From assembly GCA_017515285.1 (NCBI GenBank), contig JAFWGN010000008.1, positions 1 through 64,000 of the forward strand: DNA of 64,000 bases, in the 5' to 3' direction. This document shows, piece by piece, positions 48,200 to 56,185 of the stretch (the stretch's first letter is position 1; the number at the start of each line of letters is the position of its first letter). The position numbers and the translations under genes are program-made. This DNA is from Candidatus Saccharimonadota bacterium. Lineage in GTDB: Bacteria; Patescibacteriota; Saccharimonadia; Saccharimonadales; Saccharimonadaceae. Below the pieces are notes generated by a model that was not told the origin of the DNA, made no database searches, and saw only the letters and a list, made by a program, of their open reading frames with translations.

Positions 48200-49450
48200 A
48201 TGCGTAAACACCGTGGAGATAGAATTATCGTGGGGATGATGATGGTTTTGCTTATCGCGGGGCTGATTATTATTTATGCGATTGGGCCGATGCGTGCGAA
48301 CTTTTTGAATGCGGCGTATGACCAGGATACGATTTCGGAAAATCATTTTTTTGTGCGACAACTGGTTAACGTGATTATTTCTATCGGGGCATTTGTGGCC
48401 GCGTTTAAGTTTCCGTATGAGAAGATGAGGAAATTTTCGAAGTGGATTTTATTACTCGGGATTGTGCTTTCGGCGGGGCTGTGGATTTTGGCGAAAGCGG
48501 GGTCGTCGATTGCGAAATGTGAACTTGGGGCGTGTCGGTGGATTAACCTTGGGAGTTTCGGGAGTTTGCAACCGGCGGAGTTTCTTAAACTCGGGCTTTT
48601 ATTATATCTTTCACAACTCGCGGCTTCGAGGAAGGCGGAGGGAAAACTTTCGAAGTCGGATTTTTGGCTTCCGGCGGGAGTAGCGTCGGTGATTTCATTG
48701 GCGCTCGTCGTCGTCGTGCAACAGGACATGGGGACGGGGGTGGTGTTGATTGCGATTATACTTTCAACGATATTGGCGAGCGGAGTGCCGTTGAAACAAT
48801 TTATCTTGGTTGTTGCCGCGATTTTGGTCGCGGGGGTTGGGGCGATTGTCGTCGCGCCGCACAGGTTGAAGCGGGTTGAGACGTTTCTCAATGGCGAGGA
48901 GGCAGATTCGTATCATATTGAAAATGCGATGATTGCGATTGGGACCGGGGGGATGTTTGGGGTTGGGGTCGGAAATTCAGTGCAGGCGACGGGGTATTTG
49001 CCGGAGTCGATTAACGATTCGGTGTTTGCGGTGATGGGGGAGACGTTTGGATTTGTTGGGCTTGCGGCGGTGGTGATGATTTTTGTGGTTTTACTCATGC
49101 GGATTTTGAGGGTGGCGGGGCTGGCCAGAGATACGGAGCAACAACTGGTTGCGACGGGGGTGTTTGCGTGGATTGCGGTGCAGATGGCGGTGAATGTGAT
49201 GGCGATGACGGGGTTGATTCCCTTGACGGGGATTACGTTGCCGCTACTTTCGTATGGCGGGACGAGTATGATGTTTATTGCGATTGCGCTTGGGCTCACG
49301 TTCCAACTTTCTTGCTTTACACGGAGGGAAAAAGAGATTTCCAACATAAAGTTTTCAAATAGTCATTTGAAACGGGGTCGGCTCAAGGAGGGAGCGGCGA
49401 GGCGGAATTTTAAGGGTGGGCGAGGGCTCAAAAAGGAGGCTTTGTCGTGA
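48200..49450 (+). CDS. ftsW: Lipid II glycosyltransferase FtsW (SEDS family)
   Basis: A 416-aa polytopic protein with about ten helices. SEDS signatures include GACRWINLGSFGSLQPAEFLKLGLLLYLSQ, VVVQQDMGTGVVLI and the C-terminal GLIPLTGITLPLLSYGGTSMM. It polymerises glycan strands with FtsI. ATG 48200 is chosen: TATAAT (48188-48193) ends exactly 6 nt before it, and the longer ORF from 48116 overlaps mraY. The stop overlaps murG's GTG start (GTGA). A SpoVE or RodA role is not excluded by sequence alone. Confidence 0.94.
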   Translation: MRKHRGDRIIVGMMMVLLIAGLIIIYAIGPMRANFLNAAYDQDTISENHFFVRQLVNVIISIGAFVAAFKFPYEKMRKFSKWILLLGIVLSAGLWILAKAGSSIAKCELGACRWINLGSFGSLQPAEFLKLGLLLYLSQLAASRKAEGKLSKSDFWLPAGVASVISLALVVVVQQDMGTGVVLIAIILSTILASGVPLKQFILVVAAILVAGVGAIVVAPHRLKRVETFLNGEEADSYHIENAMIAIGTGGMFGVGVGNSVQATGYLPESINDSVFAVMGETFGFVGLAAVVMIFVVLLMRILRVAGLARDTEQQLVATGVFAWIAVQMAVNVMAMTGLIPLTGITLPLLSYGGTSMMFIAIALGLTFQLSCFTRREKEISNIKFSNSHLKRGRLKEGAARRNFKGGRGLKKEALS

Positions 49451-50733
49451 AAATACTAGTGGTTGGGGGTGGAAGCGGGGGACATATTACGCCGGCGATT
49501 GCGGTGGTTCGGGAAATTCTTGCCATCAAACCGCGAGCGAGAGTGGAATTTTGGACCGACCGGAAGTATTATGGGAATGTTGTAAAAATTACAACACTTG
49601 GTAAGGGGGATGTGAATATGAAAGTTCGAAAGGTGTGGTCGGGGAAGTTCAGGCGGTATGCGGGGTGGAAACTGCGCGACTATTTTGTTGCGTGGAGAGT
49701 AACGCTTTTGGACCTTATACTCAAGAACATTTTAGGGTTTTTTGGGTTTATTGCCGGAATCGTGCAGTCGTTTTTTAGGCTTGCGTTTTCTAAAGAGCGG
49801 CCGGACGTGATTTTTCTTAAAGGCGGGTTTGTCGGGCTTCCGGTGGGGATTGTTGCGAAGTGGCTCGCGATTCCGTATGTGATTCATGAGAGCGACGCAA
49901 CGCCGGGGCTTGCGAATCGAATACTCATGAAAGGGGCGACGAAGGTGGCGATGGGGATGAAATTTGAAACTACACGGGTGGTGCCGGTGCTTTCGAAGAG
50001 TGGGAAGCCGATTTTGAACGAGGACGGGACGGAGCAGACGCGAGTGGAGGAGATTTTGGGGAGGGAAAAGTGGGTTTTTACGGGGACGCCGATTTCTTAT
50101 GAGTTTAGGAAAGTGTCGGACGCGAGGAGGGAGAGTCTTAAAAAGGTGTTTGGGTTTACTTCTAAAAAACCGTTGGTCGTGGTTACGGGCGGGAGTCAAG
50201 GGGCGGTGCATATAAATAAGGCGGTCGCGGAGATTTTGCCGAAACTTTTGGAGTTTGCGCAGGTGGGGTTAGTGGCGGGGAGAAAACATTATCTTGAGAT
50301 GACGGAGCTGAAAAAATACGAGGTTTGGGAGGACGCAGAGCTTAAAAGTGGGTTTAGGATGTGGGAGTTTAATTCGAATATGAGCGAGCTTTTTGGGGCG
50401 GCGGACGTGGTTGTTTCGAGGGCGGGGGCGACGACGATTGCGGAACTGGCGTCGCTTGCGAAGCCGGTGATTCTTATTCCGTTTGGGGAGCTTGCGGGCG
50501 GGCACCAGACGAAGAATGCGGAGAGGCTTGAGGGGATTGGGGCGGCGAGGTGCATTGACGACGCGGAGATGGTGGCTAAACCGACGCGACTCTTAAATGA
50601 AATTCGGGATTTGGCGGGGGATGCGAAGGCGAGAGAACGGCTCGCGGAGAAGTTGCACGAGGAGGCGAAATTGGACTCGGCGAAGCAGCTTGCAGAGATT
50701 ATATTAGAGGTGGTAGAACATGAAAAGGCTTAA
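49447..50733 (+). CDS. murG: Lipid II synthase MurG (UDP-GlcNAc transferase)
   Basis: A 428-aa GT-B enzyme with GGGSGGHITPAIAV at the N-terminus, HESDATPGLANRIL, VTGGSQGAVHINKAV and SRAGATTIAELASLAKPVILIP with GGHQTKNAE. It adds GlcNAc to lipid I. It is about 70 residues longer than usual; extra length sits at about 55-110 (with a hydrophobic stretch LILKNILGFFGFIAGIV, a possible membrane-contact helix) and at 175-205. The start is GTG, coupled to ftsW. It contains copy 3 of the palindrome near its start. Confidence 0.94.
   Translation: MKILVVGGGSGGHITPAIAVVREILAIKPRARVEFWTDRKYYGNVVKITTLGKGDVNMKVRKVWSGKFRRYAGWKLRDYFVAWRVTLLDLILKNILGFFGFIAGIVQSFFRLAFSKERPDVIFLKGGFVGLPVGIVAKWLAIPYVIHESDATPGLANRILMKGATKVAMGMKFETTRVVPVLSKSGKPILNEDGTEQTRVEEILGREKWVFTGTPISYEFRKVSDARRESLKKVFGFTSKKPLVVVTGGSQGAVHINKAVAEILPKLLEFAQVGLVAGRKHYLEMTELKKYEVWEDAELKSGFRMWEFNSNMSELFGAADVVVSRAGATTIAELASLAKPVILIPFGELAGGHQTKNAERLEGIGAARCIDDAEMVAKPTRLLNEIRDLAGDAKARERLAEKLHEEAKLDSAKQLAEIILEVVEHEKA
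49578..49596. promoter_or_regulatory. 19-bp palindrome, copy 3 (one central change)
   Basis: TGTTGTAAAAATTACAACA in murG, arms TGTTGTAA/TTACAACA perfect, encoding NVVKITT in the same frame as copies 1 and 2. Confidence 0.55.
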
Positions 50734-50787
50734 TTGTCAAGTATTAGAGCGCGTGTGGAAAATGCGACAAAATAGGGAAGGGAAGTG

Positions 50788-51351
50788 ATGCAAGTAGGGA
50801 AGACGATTGGGGTGAGACGGGAAAAAATGGTTACTGATTCGGAGAGGGAACGGGTCAGGCGGGTTTATCGGAAGCGGAGACTCGTTGGGTTTTTTTCGGC
50901 GATGTTATTCTTTTTAGCGCTGGTTTATCTTGGGGCGAGAGCGGTGCAAGAGTGGTTGAAATGGACGGAGACGAAGGAGCAGGTAATCGTGTTTGCGAAA
51001 GAGCCGAGCGTGAAGGTGATTGACGAGGTGACGGGACAGACTTTCTCCGATTCGGCGACGCAGAGTTCGCGGAAATTGAGTTCGAGAATGAAGGAGTTTA
51101 TTGCGGAACTTGAGGAGGAGTTTTCGATACAGGGGTATAAAGTGGTGCTGGCGAGGATGCCGGCGGACAAGACGAGGGAAGTGGACCTTGAAATCCAGGA
51201 TGTTCCGGGGGTGATAAAAACGACGATCGACCGAGGGGCGGCGGTAAGTGCGGAGGACGGGGCGAGGATGATTCGGTATCTCCAGGGGCAGGGAATTACG
51301 GAGTATCAATACATTGATGTTAGGGTAGCAAGAAAAGGTTATTGGCGGTAA
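50788..51351 (+). CDS. FtsQ/DivIB-like division protein (short)
   Basis: A 187-aa bitopic protein with a basic N-terminal tail (RRVYRKRRL), one transmembrane helix (about 35-55) and an extracellular domain of about 130 residues. Topology and its position after murG match ftsQ. The extracellular part is shorter than in FtsQ (about 200) and a POTRA domain is not obvious, so the call rests mostly on context. ATG 50788 follows GGGAAG; an in-frame GTG at 50785 is possible. The stop lies in the left arm of element B2. Confidence 0.6.
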   Translation: MQVGKTIGVRREKMVTDSERERVRRVYRKRRLVGFFSAMLFFLALVYLGARAVQEWLKWTETKEQVIVFAKEPSVKVIDEVTGQTFSDSATQSSRKLSSRMKEFIAELEEEFSIQGYKVVLARMPADKTREVDLEIQDVPGVIKTTIDRGAAVSAEDGARMIRYLQGQGITEYQYIDVRVARKGYWR

Positions 51352-51469
51352 AGCCCGTATTTTGGCGAGCTTCTTCGTCAAGGTCTGCGTTGCTCGCTCT
51401 CCGTACTTAAAGTACGGTTCGCTCCGCTACTCAACCTTTCCTCGAACCTCATCCAAAATACGAGCTTTA
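51349..51469. repeat. Palindromic element family B, copy B2
   Basis: A 121-bp element with outer arms TAAAGCCCGTATTTTGG/CCAAAATACGAGCTTTA (16 of 17 pair). The interior GCGAGCTTCTTCGTCAAGG, TGCGTTGCTC, CCGTACTTAAAGTACGG, TCCGCTACTC and GAACCTCATC matches B1. Its left arm holds the ftsQ-like stop; its right arm encodes the last 12 or so residues and stop of the ksgA-like gene. Confidence 0.88.
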
Positions 51470-52017
51470 CACTCTAGCAATACGGTGGGGACGGCGGGAG
51501 GAGGAGTGAAATCGGTGGGTTTTAGGGGGTATTTGATTTTGATGTCGTATTTTTCTTGGAGTGCGTAGCCGAGCTTGGAGGTGTAATGGCGGTCGGTGGG
51601 GATGAGTTTGAGGGCGAATTGTTTTTGAAGGATGAGGTAGATGGATCTAGGAGGGTTTTTCGAGGCTAAAAGAGCGTGCAGGATTTTTGAGGAGAGGGAA
51701 AAAGGTGGGTTCGAGAAGATTTTGTAGCCCGCTTCGAGAGTTTCGAGGTTGAAAGATTCGAAGTCGGTTTCTTCGACGCGGACGTTTTTGATGTTTCTTT
51801 TCTTGAGGTTTTCGCGGAGTTTTTCCGCGGTTTTTGCGTCGGGTTCGAGGGCGACGACTTCGCGACAACGACGGGAAAGGGCGCTCGTAATGACGCCGGA
51901 GCCGGCGCCAATCTCGAGGACTTGGTCGCGCTTTTTGATGTTGGAGTGGCCGATTAAAAATAGGGCAAGGCGGGGGCTTTTGAGGAAGTGTTGGGAGAGG
52001 AGGTGGTTGCGGGACAT
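51427..52017 (-). CDS. KsgA/Erm-family rRNA adenine dimethyltransferase, C-terminally shortened
   Basis: A 196-aa Rossmann methyltransferase: LSQHFLKSPRLALFL, SAM loop LEIGAGSGVIT, acidic loop ALEPDAK, and the catalytic FSNPPFSLSSKI (NPPF). The TPPPAVPTVLLEC strand that ends the catalytic domain is present, then the protein stops. KsgA has about 270 residues and Erm about 245; the helical C-terminal domain is absent. The last residues (KARILDEVRGKVE) are encoded by palindromic element B2, so the element probably truncated the gene. Activity is uncertain, but the catalytic core is complete. Confidence 0.82.
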   Translation of the reverse strand: MSRNHLLSQHFLKSPRLALFLIGHSNIKKRDQVLEIGAGSGVITSALSRRCREVVALEPDAKTAEKLRENLKKRNIKNVRVEETDFESFNLETLEAGYKIFSNPPFSLSSKILHALLASKNPPRSIYLILQKQFALKLIPTDRHYTSKLGYALQEKYDIKIKYPLKPTDFTPPPAVPTVLLECKARILDEVRGKVE

Positions 52018-52277
52018 ATATAGTATATATTATAGCACGTTTCTGGTATATTTCCCTATTTTGTTCGGTTTTTGTTCTAGCGTGAAATGAAATGTAGAGA
52101 AGGAGCGGTTTTTAGTTTTTGAGTTTGGCCGCGAGTTTGCGCAAAAAATGGCAGGGAAACGGGGAAAAGCGAAATTTGGCGGATTTTATGGATTTTGGCG
52201 AAAAAAATGGTGAAATTTGGGGATTTGGGGCGGATGTTCGGGAGGAGTTCGGGAAAAGGCTAGGAAGAAGCTCCGAA

Positions 52278-52463
52278 TGGTCTAAATAGGTTCTTTTCTC
52301 GACGGGGTCGCCACCGTCGCTAGCGCGACTTCGCCGCAGTCGTCAAAAATACCTTAATAGTCGGATTCTCGACATCGGACCTTCGAGTCTCGAATCCGTA
52401 TCAAGGTATTTTCGACTGCTGGGCGTGGCTCTTTAATGTCTCAAAAAGAACCTATTTAGACCA
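52278..52463. repeat. Large nested palindrome, element D
   Basis: 186 bp. Outer arms TGGTCTAAATAGGTTCTTTT with AAAAGAACCTATTTAGACCA pair perfectly over 20 bp. Inner arms CAGTCG..AAAAATACCTT / AAGGTATTTT.CGACTG; centre CGGATTC/GAATCCG. Same nested design as family C, unrelated sequence. It sits in the 580-bp gap between the ksgA-like gene and a small ORF; the rest of this gap shows only a 10-bp hairpin GTGGAATGTC/GACATTCCAC (52520-52557). Confidence 0.85.
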
Positions 52464-52597
52464 ATTGCGTGTATCCGCGTTAGATACTGGATGATTATTC
52501 TATCGTCTTATAAGCATAAGTGGAATGTCTTAAAAGAGTTATTGTGCGACATTCCACATGTGGTTAAAATTGGACGTTGATGGATGATGGTGGGTGG

Positions 52598-52753
52598 CTA
52601 CTTTTTGGATTTTTGGAGTTGCTTTTCGATTCTTTCGAGGAGTTCGGTTTGTTTCTCCAGGTTTAGGTTGATTTTTTCTAGGGTTTCGCGGGCGAGTTTA
52701 AGTTCGCCGAGGCGGGTGCCGGGGCTTCCGGCGGGTACATAGGTTAAAGGCAT
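52598..52753 (-). CDS. Small coiled-coil protein, unknown function
   Basis: A 51-aa protein starting MPLTYVPAGSPGTRLGEL, then a heptad-like helix (LARETLEKINLNLEKQTELLERIEKQLQKSKK) likely to form a coiled coil. AAGGAGG lies 5 nt before this ATG, which decides the start over an upstream in-frame ATG. No family is recognised. It lies about 60 nt downstream of the nuclease/TM gene on the same strand and may be cotranscribed. Confidence 0.55.
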   Translation of the reverse strand: MPLTYVPAGSPGTRLGELKLARETLEKINLNLEKQTELLERIEKQLQKSKK

Positions 52754-52816
52754 TTTCCTCCTTGATTTTTTACTATTATACAACAGGGGTGCAACAGAGG
52801 TAAAGCATGGGCGATT

Positions 52817-53893
52817 TTAGAAATAAATGTTCATGCAGTTCGTATTGAGGTTTAGTTTATAGCCGCCATCATTTTTCGAATAAAGCATAACCCAAGTCGA
52901 ATAAACAGGGTAGTTAAAAGACGTTCCCGAGGTTGCGGTCGTTTTGTTAAAATTTGAGAGTGAGTAAACGTGGCTTTCGGAAGCGCCTGGATTAAGGGTC
53001 GGAGTCATTTCTTGAGCCAATGTACGTAGTTCGTCGTAGGATGAGGACTCGGCGTAGATGCGGTGAGAATTACCGTCTGTACCGTTGCAACTGATAATCC
53101 AGATTTCACCATTAGCGAGATTGCCATGTTTAGCTATGGCTGATTGGCCGGCGTAGGTGTTAGTTTTTCTATAATCGGGGCTTGATGAATCGAAAATGTT
53201 GGTTTCTGTTAAGGAGGTTATTGGATTGGAAGCTACTTGATTGTAGTTGTCAACAATACCATCAATATATGTTTTTTGGGTATTAATATATTCGTTTTGA
53301 GTTGAATGGCTTGCTGTATTGACAATCGGCCGTGAGGACGAAAGGATTTTGAAACCGAGATTCAACACAAGAAAAAGTAGTATCGGGCTTACACACGATA
53401 AAATGACTTCGAGCACCTTTTTACGAAGTTTGGCTTGATGTAGAAATTTCTTTGAGGCGGAATCATCCCATTCTATTGGGGTGTTTAATGCGGTTTTAGA
53501 AATAGGAAAGTTTATTCTTCTCGAAAGTTCACATCTCACGCTGACTGGGTGATTTTTGACTTTATTATAGGAGAAACGAATCAGCTCGTAGCCTTGGCGG
53601 ATTATTTCGTTCGTGCGTTCCTCTTGGCGGTCGAATTCGGCGGCGGATAGCCTTCCGTGATAATTGTAGCCGTCGAGTTCGATTGCATATTTTTTGTTCC
53701 CTTCCCTGATGACAAAATCTATAAAGTAGCAGCGGTGTTTAACACTATCATATATTCTCTCTTGATACGTGAGATGTTCGAGTCCTTCGTCGCCGTAAGA
53801 CGGGTAAAATACATTTTCTAAAAACATCCGTTCGAGATAAGCCTCGCGCGCGTGGAGTTTTGGGTTGCGACGGTAGTAATCTTGCAATGTCAT
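52817..53893 (-). CDS. PD-(D/E)XK (DUF559-like) nuclease domain fused to a TM helix and extracellular domain
   Basis: A 358-aa protein. Residues about 15-125 have the DUF559/Vsr-like core: FIDFVIREGNKKYAIELDGYNYHG (D...ExD) and RTNEIIRQGYELIRFSYN. A transmembrane helix (about 162-185, VILSCVSPILLFLVLNLGF) follows. The rest (about 190-358) is Ser/Thr/Asn-rich with two Cys and should be extracellular. The start at 53893 has a TATAAT box nearby. Lower G+C and G-poor codons compared with neighbours hint at separate origin. A nuclease tied to a membrane and surface domain is unusual; the function is unknown. Confidence 0.65.
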   Translation of the reverse strand: MTLQDYYRRNPKLHAREAYLERMFLENVFYPSYGDEGLEHLTYQERIYDSVKHRCYFIDFVIREGNKKYAIELDGYNYHGRLSAAEFDRQEERTNEIIRQGYELIRFSYNKVKNHPVSVRCELSRRINFPISKTALNTPIEWDDSASKKFLHQAKLRKKVLEVILSCVSPILLFLVLNLGFKILSSSRPIVNTASHSTQNEYINTQKTYIDGIVDNYNQVASNPITSLTETNIFDSSSPDYRKTNTYAGQSAIAKHGNLANGEIWIISCNGTDGNSHRIYAESSSYDELRTLAQEMTPTLNPGASESHVYSLSNFNKTTATSGTSFNYPVYSTWVMLYSKNDGGYKLNLNTNCMNIYF

Positions 53894-54077
53894 GAATAAT
53901 ATTATAACATAAAAATCGAATACGCGCAAACAAAATGTCAATCCAAAAAACCACCCGTTAGCCGACGCGTGGATTTTTGAACATATAAGCTCTCAACTTT
54001 AATGTGTGTAATTGACTCGCAGTTAGCTTTAGTTCAAAGCAAACTTGTTATTAGTATAAGCGATTTGGTGGAGTTTG

Positions 54078-54827
54078 TCAAGGTTTTTGGGCGGGTTTTT
54101 GGAACTTTTTGCGACTGAAGAGGTGGGGGTAGGCGGCTTTGATTTTCTCGATTCCCTGGCGAGCGGCTTCGGTTTGGGCGATTTGTTTGGAATGGCCGAC
54201 ACCGACGCCATAGGCGGTTTTGCCGGTGTAAACGGCGACGGTGAAGGTTTTGTCGTGATCCGGGCCTTCTTCCTTGATGGTATGATAGACTGGGGTTTCG
54301 TTTTCGGCGCGTTGGGCGAGTTCTTGGAAATAGGACTTCGGGTCGCGCCAAGAGCCTTCCTCGAGGATTTCGTCGATTTTGACGAGAATGTGCTTTTCGA
54401 TGAACTTTTTGGCCTCATCATAGCCCTTATCGAGGTAAATGGCGCCAGTTAGGGCTTCGAAACAGTCGGCGATGATGACGGCGTGAGCGCGGTCGGTGCC
54501 ATTGCGCTCGCCGTGAGAGAGGCGGATGAGGGGTTCGTAACCGAGTTCGTAGCCGGCGGAGCTGATTGATTCCGTGCGGACGAGGGCGGAGCGCCAAGCG
54601 GTCATGATTCCTTCCGGTTTATCGAAGTTTTTGAAGAGGAAATCCGAGGTTACGAGTTCTAGGACGGCGTCGCCGAGGAATTCGAGGCGTTCGTTGTGGT
54701 TTTGGTGGGCGGTTTTGTGTTCGTTGACGTAGCTGCGGTGAGTTAGGGCGGTCACGATGAGGCTAGGGTCGTCAAATTTGAAGCCGAGTTTTGCTTCGGC
54801 AAATTCTTGATAAGGTTTTGGGTCCAA
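54078..54827 (-). CDS. rnc: Ribonuclease III
   Basis: A 249-aa double-strand-specific RNase. The catalytic domain has THRSYVNEH, signature NERLEFLGDAVLELV, and DCFEALTGAIYLD (catalytic Glu/Asp); the C-terminal dsRBD has DPKSYFQELAQ and GVGHSKQIAQTEAARQGIEKI. It processes rRNA precursors and structured mRNAs, and may cut the long palindromic elements when transcribed. It starts 1 nt after the Nudix gene ends, in the order rpmF-nusB-Nudix-rnc. Confidence 0.95.
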   Translation of the reverse strand: MDPKPYQEFAEAKLGFKFDDPSLIVTALTHRSYVNEHKTAHQNHNERLEFLGDAVLELVTSDFLFKNFDKPEGIMTAWRSALVRTESISSAGYELGYEPLIRLSHGERNGTDRAHAVIIADCFEALTGAIYLDKGYDEAKKFIEKHILVKIDEILEEGSWRDPKSYFQELAQRAENETPVYHTIKEEGPDHDKTFTVAVYTGKTAYGVGVGHSKQIAQTEAARQGIEKIKAAYPHLFSRKKFQKPAQKP

Positions 54828-54828
54828 T

Positions 54829-55434
54829 TTAGTAATCTCCTGAACGTATTTTTTTCTTTGCTATTAACATGAGTTTTTCGATGTCTTCGTATTCGATGGC
54901 ATCGAGCGCGTCGGCAAACCGGAACCACTTAATTCCGTTCATCCATTTTTCCTTGGTCGGGGTTTCGCGGGGGTCGAGAGAATGGACGAGGTAGATTTGG
55001 GTGGTCATTAAGACGAGTTTGTCGAGGCGGCGGTACTTAAAGTGGATTTTTCCAAGCCAACACAAGGTGTTGATATGGAAAAGACCCGCTTCTTCACCGA
55101 TTTCGCGAATCGCGGTTTGCTTTGCGGTTTCGCCGGGTTCGATATGCCCCTTTGGGATTGTCCAACGGTTTTTTGAATCTTGGATTAAGAGGATCTCGAT
55201 GTCCCTTTTGTCCTTCGAGAGGCGAAAAACGATACCGCCGGCGGTTGGCTCGCGAACTATTTCTTGAATTACCGGCTTCTTGCGGAAGACGGTTTCGCGA
55301 AATTTGTCGATTGGGGAGGGCTTGTATTGCTTCGGAAGAGCTTCCGGAACTTTAAGGTTACTTCCCTTCCGGATTGCTCGCGGTCGTCGGTTCGTCGTTC
55401 GGTTCGCGTGATTCTTCGGTTGGTTTTGGTTCAT
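54829..55434 (-). CDS. Nudix hydrolase
   Basis: A 201-aa protein with a basic N-terminal extension (about 60 residues) and a Nudix domain. Its box [23 protein letters not shown] fits GX5EX7REUXEEXGU exactly. Such enzymes hydrolyse X-linked nucleoside diphosphates; the substrate is not evident. Its first 77 nt overlap the end of nusB in another frame. An internal start would shorten the N-terminal extension, so the true start is uncertain. Confidence 0.85.
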   Translation of the reverse strand: MNQNQPKNHANRTTNRRPRAIRKGSNLKVPEALPKQYKPSPIDKFRETVFRKKPVIQEIVREPTAGGIVFRLSKDKRDIEILLIQDSKNRWTIPKGHIEPGETAKQTAIREIGEEAGLFHINTLCWLGKIHFKYRRLDKLVLMTTQIYLVHSLDPRETPTKEKWMNGIKWFRFADALDAIEYEDIEKLMLIAKKKIRSGDY

Positions 55435-55888
55435 GGTGGTTGTTATCGTCGTCGCTCTCTAAACCGAGGTTTCGAAAAGCGGTCCCAAGGACGCCGTTGA
55501 TGAACTTTGAAGAGTTCTCGGAGCCGAAGGCTTTGGCAAGCTCGACGGATTCGTTGATGGCGACTTTCGGGGGGACGGATTCGTTAGAGTATTTTAATTC
55601 GTAGAGTCCGATGCGGAGGACGTTGCGGTCAATCGCGGCAATTGAAGAAATTGGCCATTCCGGCGCAAGCGGCGCCAGCTCGCGGTCAAGATCGTCCGTT
55701 TTCTCGACGACGCCACGAGAGAGTGTATAGACAAACTCGGTGTCGCCGAGGGCTTTTTCGTAAGGGACGATGTTTTTAGCGACGATATGGTCAATGTCGG
55801 CTGTTTGGTCGCCCGCCTTGCTACGAAACTCGTATTCGTATAAGCTCTGTAGCGATATGATTCTACCTAAATGCCGATTTGAAGCCAC
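55358..55888 (-). CDS. nusB: Transcription antitermination factor NusB
   Basis: A 176-aa protein. Residues 1-140 are the NusB fold ([66 protein letters not shown]). About 36 extra acidic residues ([16 protein letters not shown]...) follow. It binds boxA RNA with NusE during rRNA transcription. It follows the L32-like gene by 1 nt. The acidic tail is the part overlapped by the Nudix ORF. Confidence 0.9.
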   Translation of the reverse strand: MASNRHLGRIISLQSLYEYEFRSKAGDQTADIDHIVAKNIVPYEKALGDTEFVYTLSRGVVEKTDDLDRELAPLAPEWPISSIAAIDRNVLRIGLYELKYSNESVPPKVAINESVELAKAFGSENSSKFINGVLGTAFRNLGLESDDDNNHHEPKPTEESREPNDEPTTASNPEGK

Positions 55889-55889
55889 G

Positions 55890-56132
55890 TTAGTCCTTCT
55901 TGTTTTTAGATTTTTTAGCGAGTTTAGCTTTCGTTAGGGCTTTTTTGCGGTTCTTAACGGAAGTTTCGGCCGCCGGCTTTGCGGTTTTGACCTTTAAGCG
56001 CGGGGTTTGCTTCTTGGTTTCGAAGGCTTTAACGGGGGAAAGTTTGTTCACGGCACGAGCGAGGTCAAGACGGATGTGGCTCCGGCGGAGACCCGTTTTT
56101 CTCGGGCTGCTCTGTTTTTTAGGTTCAGGCAT
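55890..56132 (-). CDS. rpmF: 50S ribosomal protein L32-like protein, cysteine-free
   Basis: An 80-aa very basic protein. The start [22 protein letters not shown] matches the L32 N-terminus (xVPKKKxSxSRRxxRRSHxxL). The zinc-binding C-terminal CxxC pairs of standard L32 are absent and replaced by a Lys/Ala-rich tail. L32 without zinc ligands is known as the C-minus form. Context before nusB and rnc supports a ribosomal/RNA operon (rpmF-rnc linkage is common). An AGGAGCTAT site precedes the ATG. The assignment is likely but not certain. Confidence 0.6.
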   Translation of the reverse strand: MPEPKKQSSPRKTGLRRSHIRLDLARAVNKLSPVKAFETKKQTPRLKVKTAKPAAETSVKNRKKALTKAKLAKKSKNKKD

Positions 56133-56185
56133 ATAGCTCCTTTAATAATAGTATACTTTTATTTATAATATCACGTTTTCTCTAT

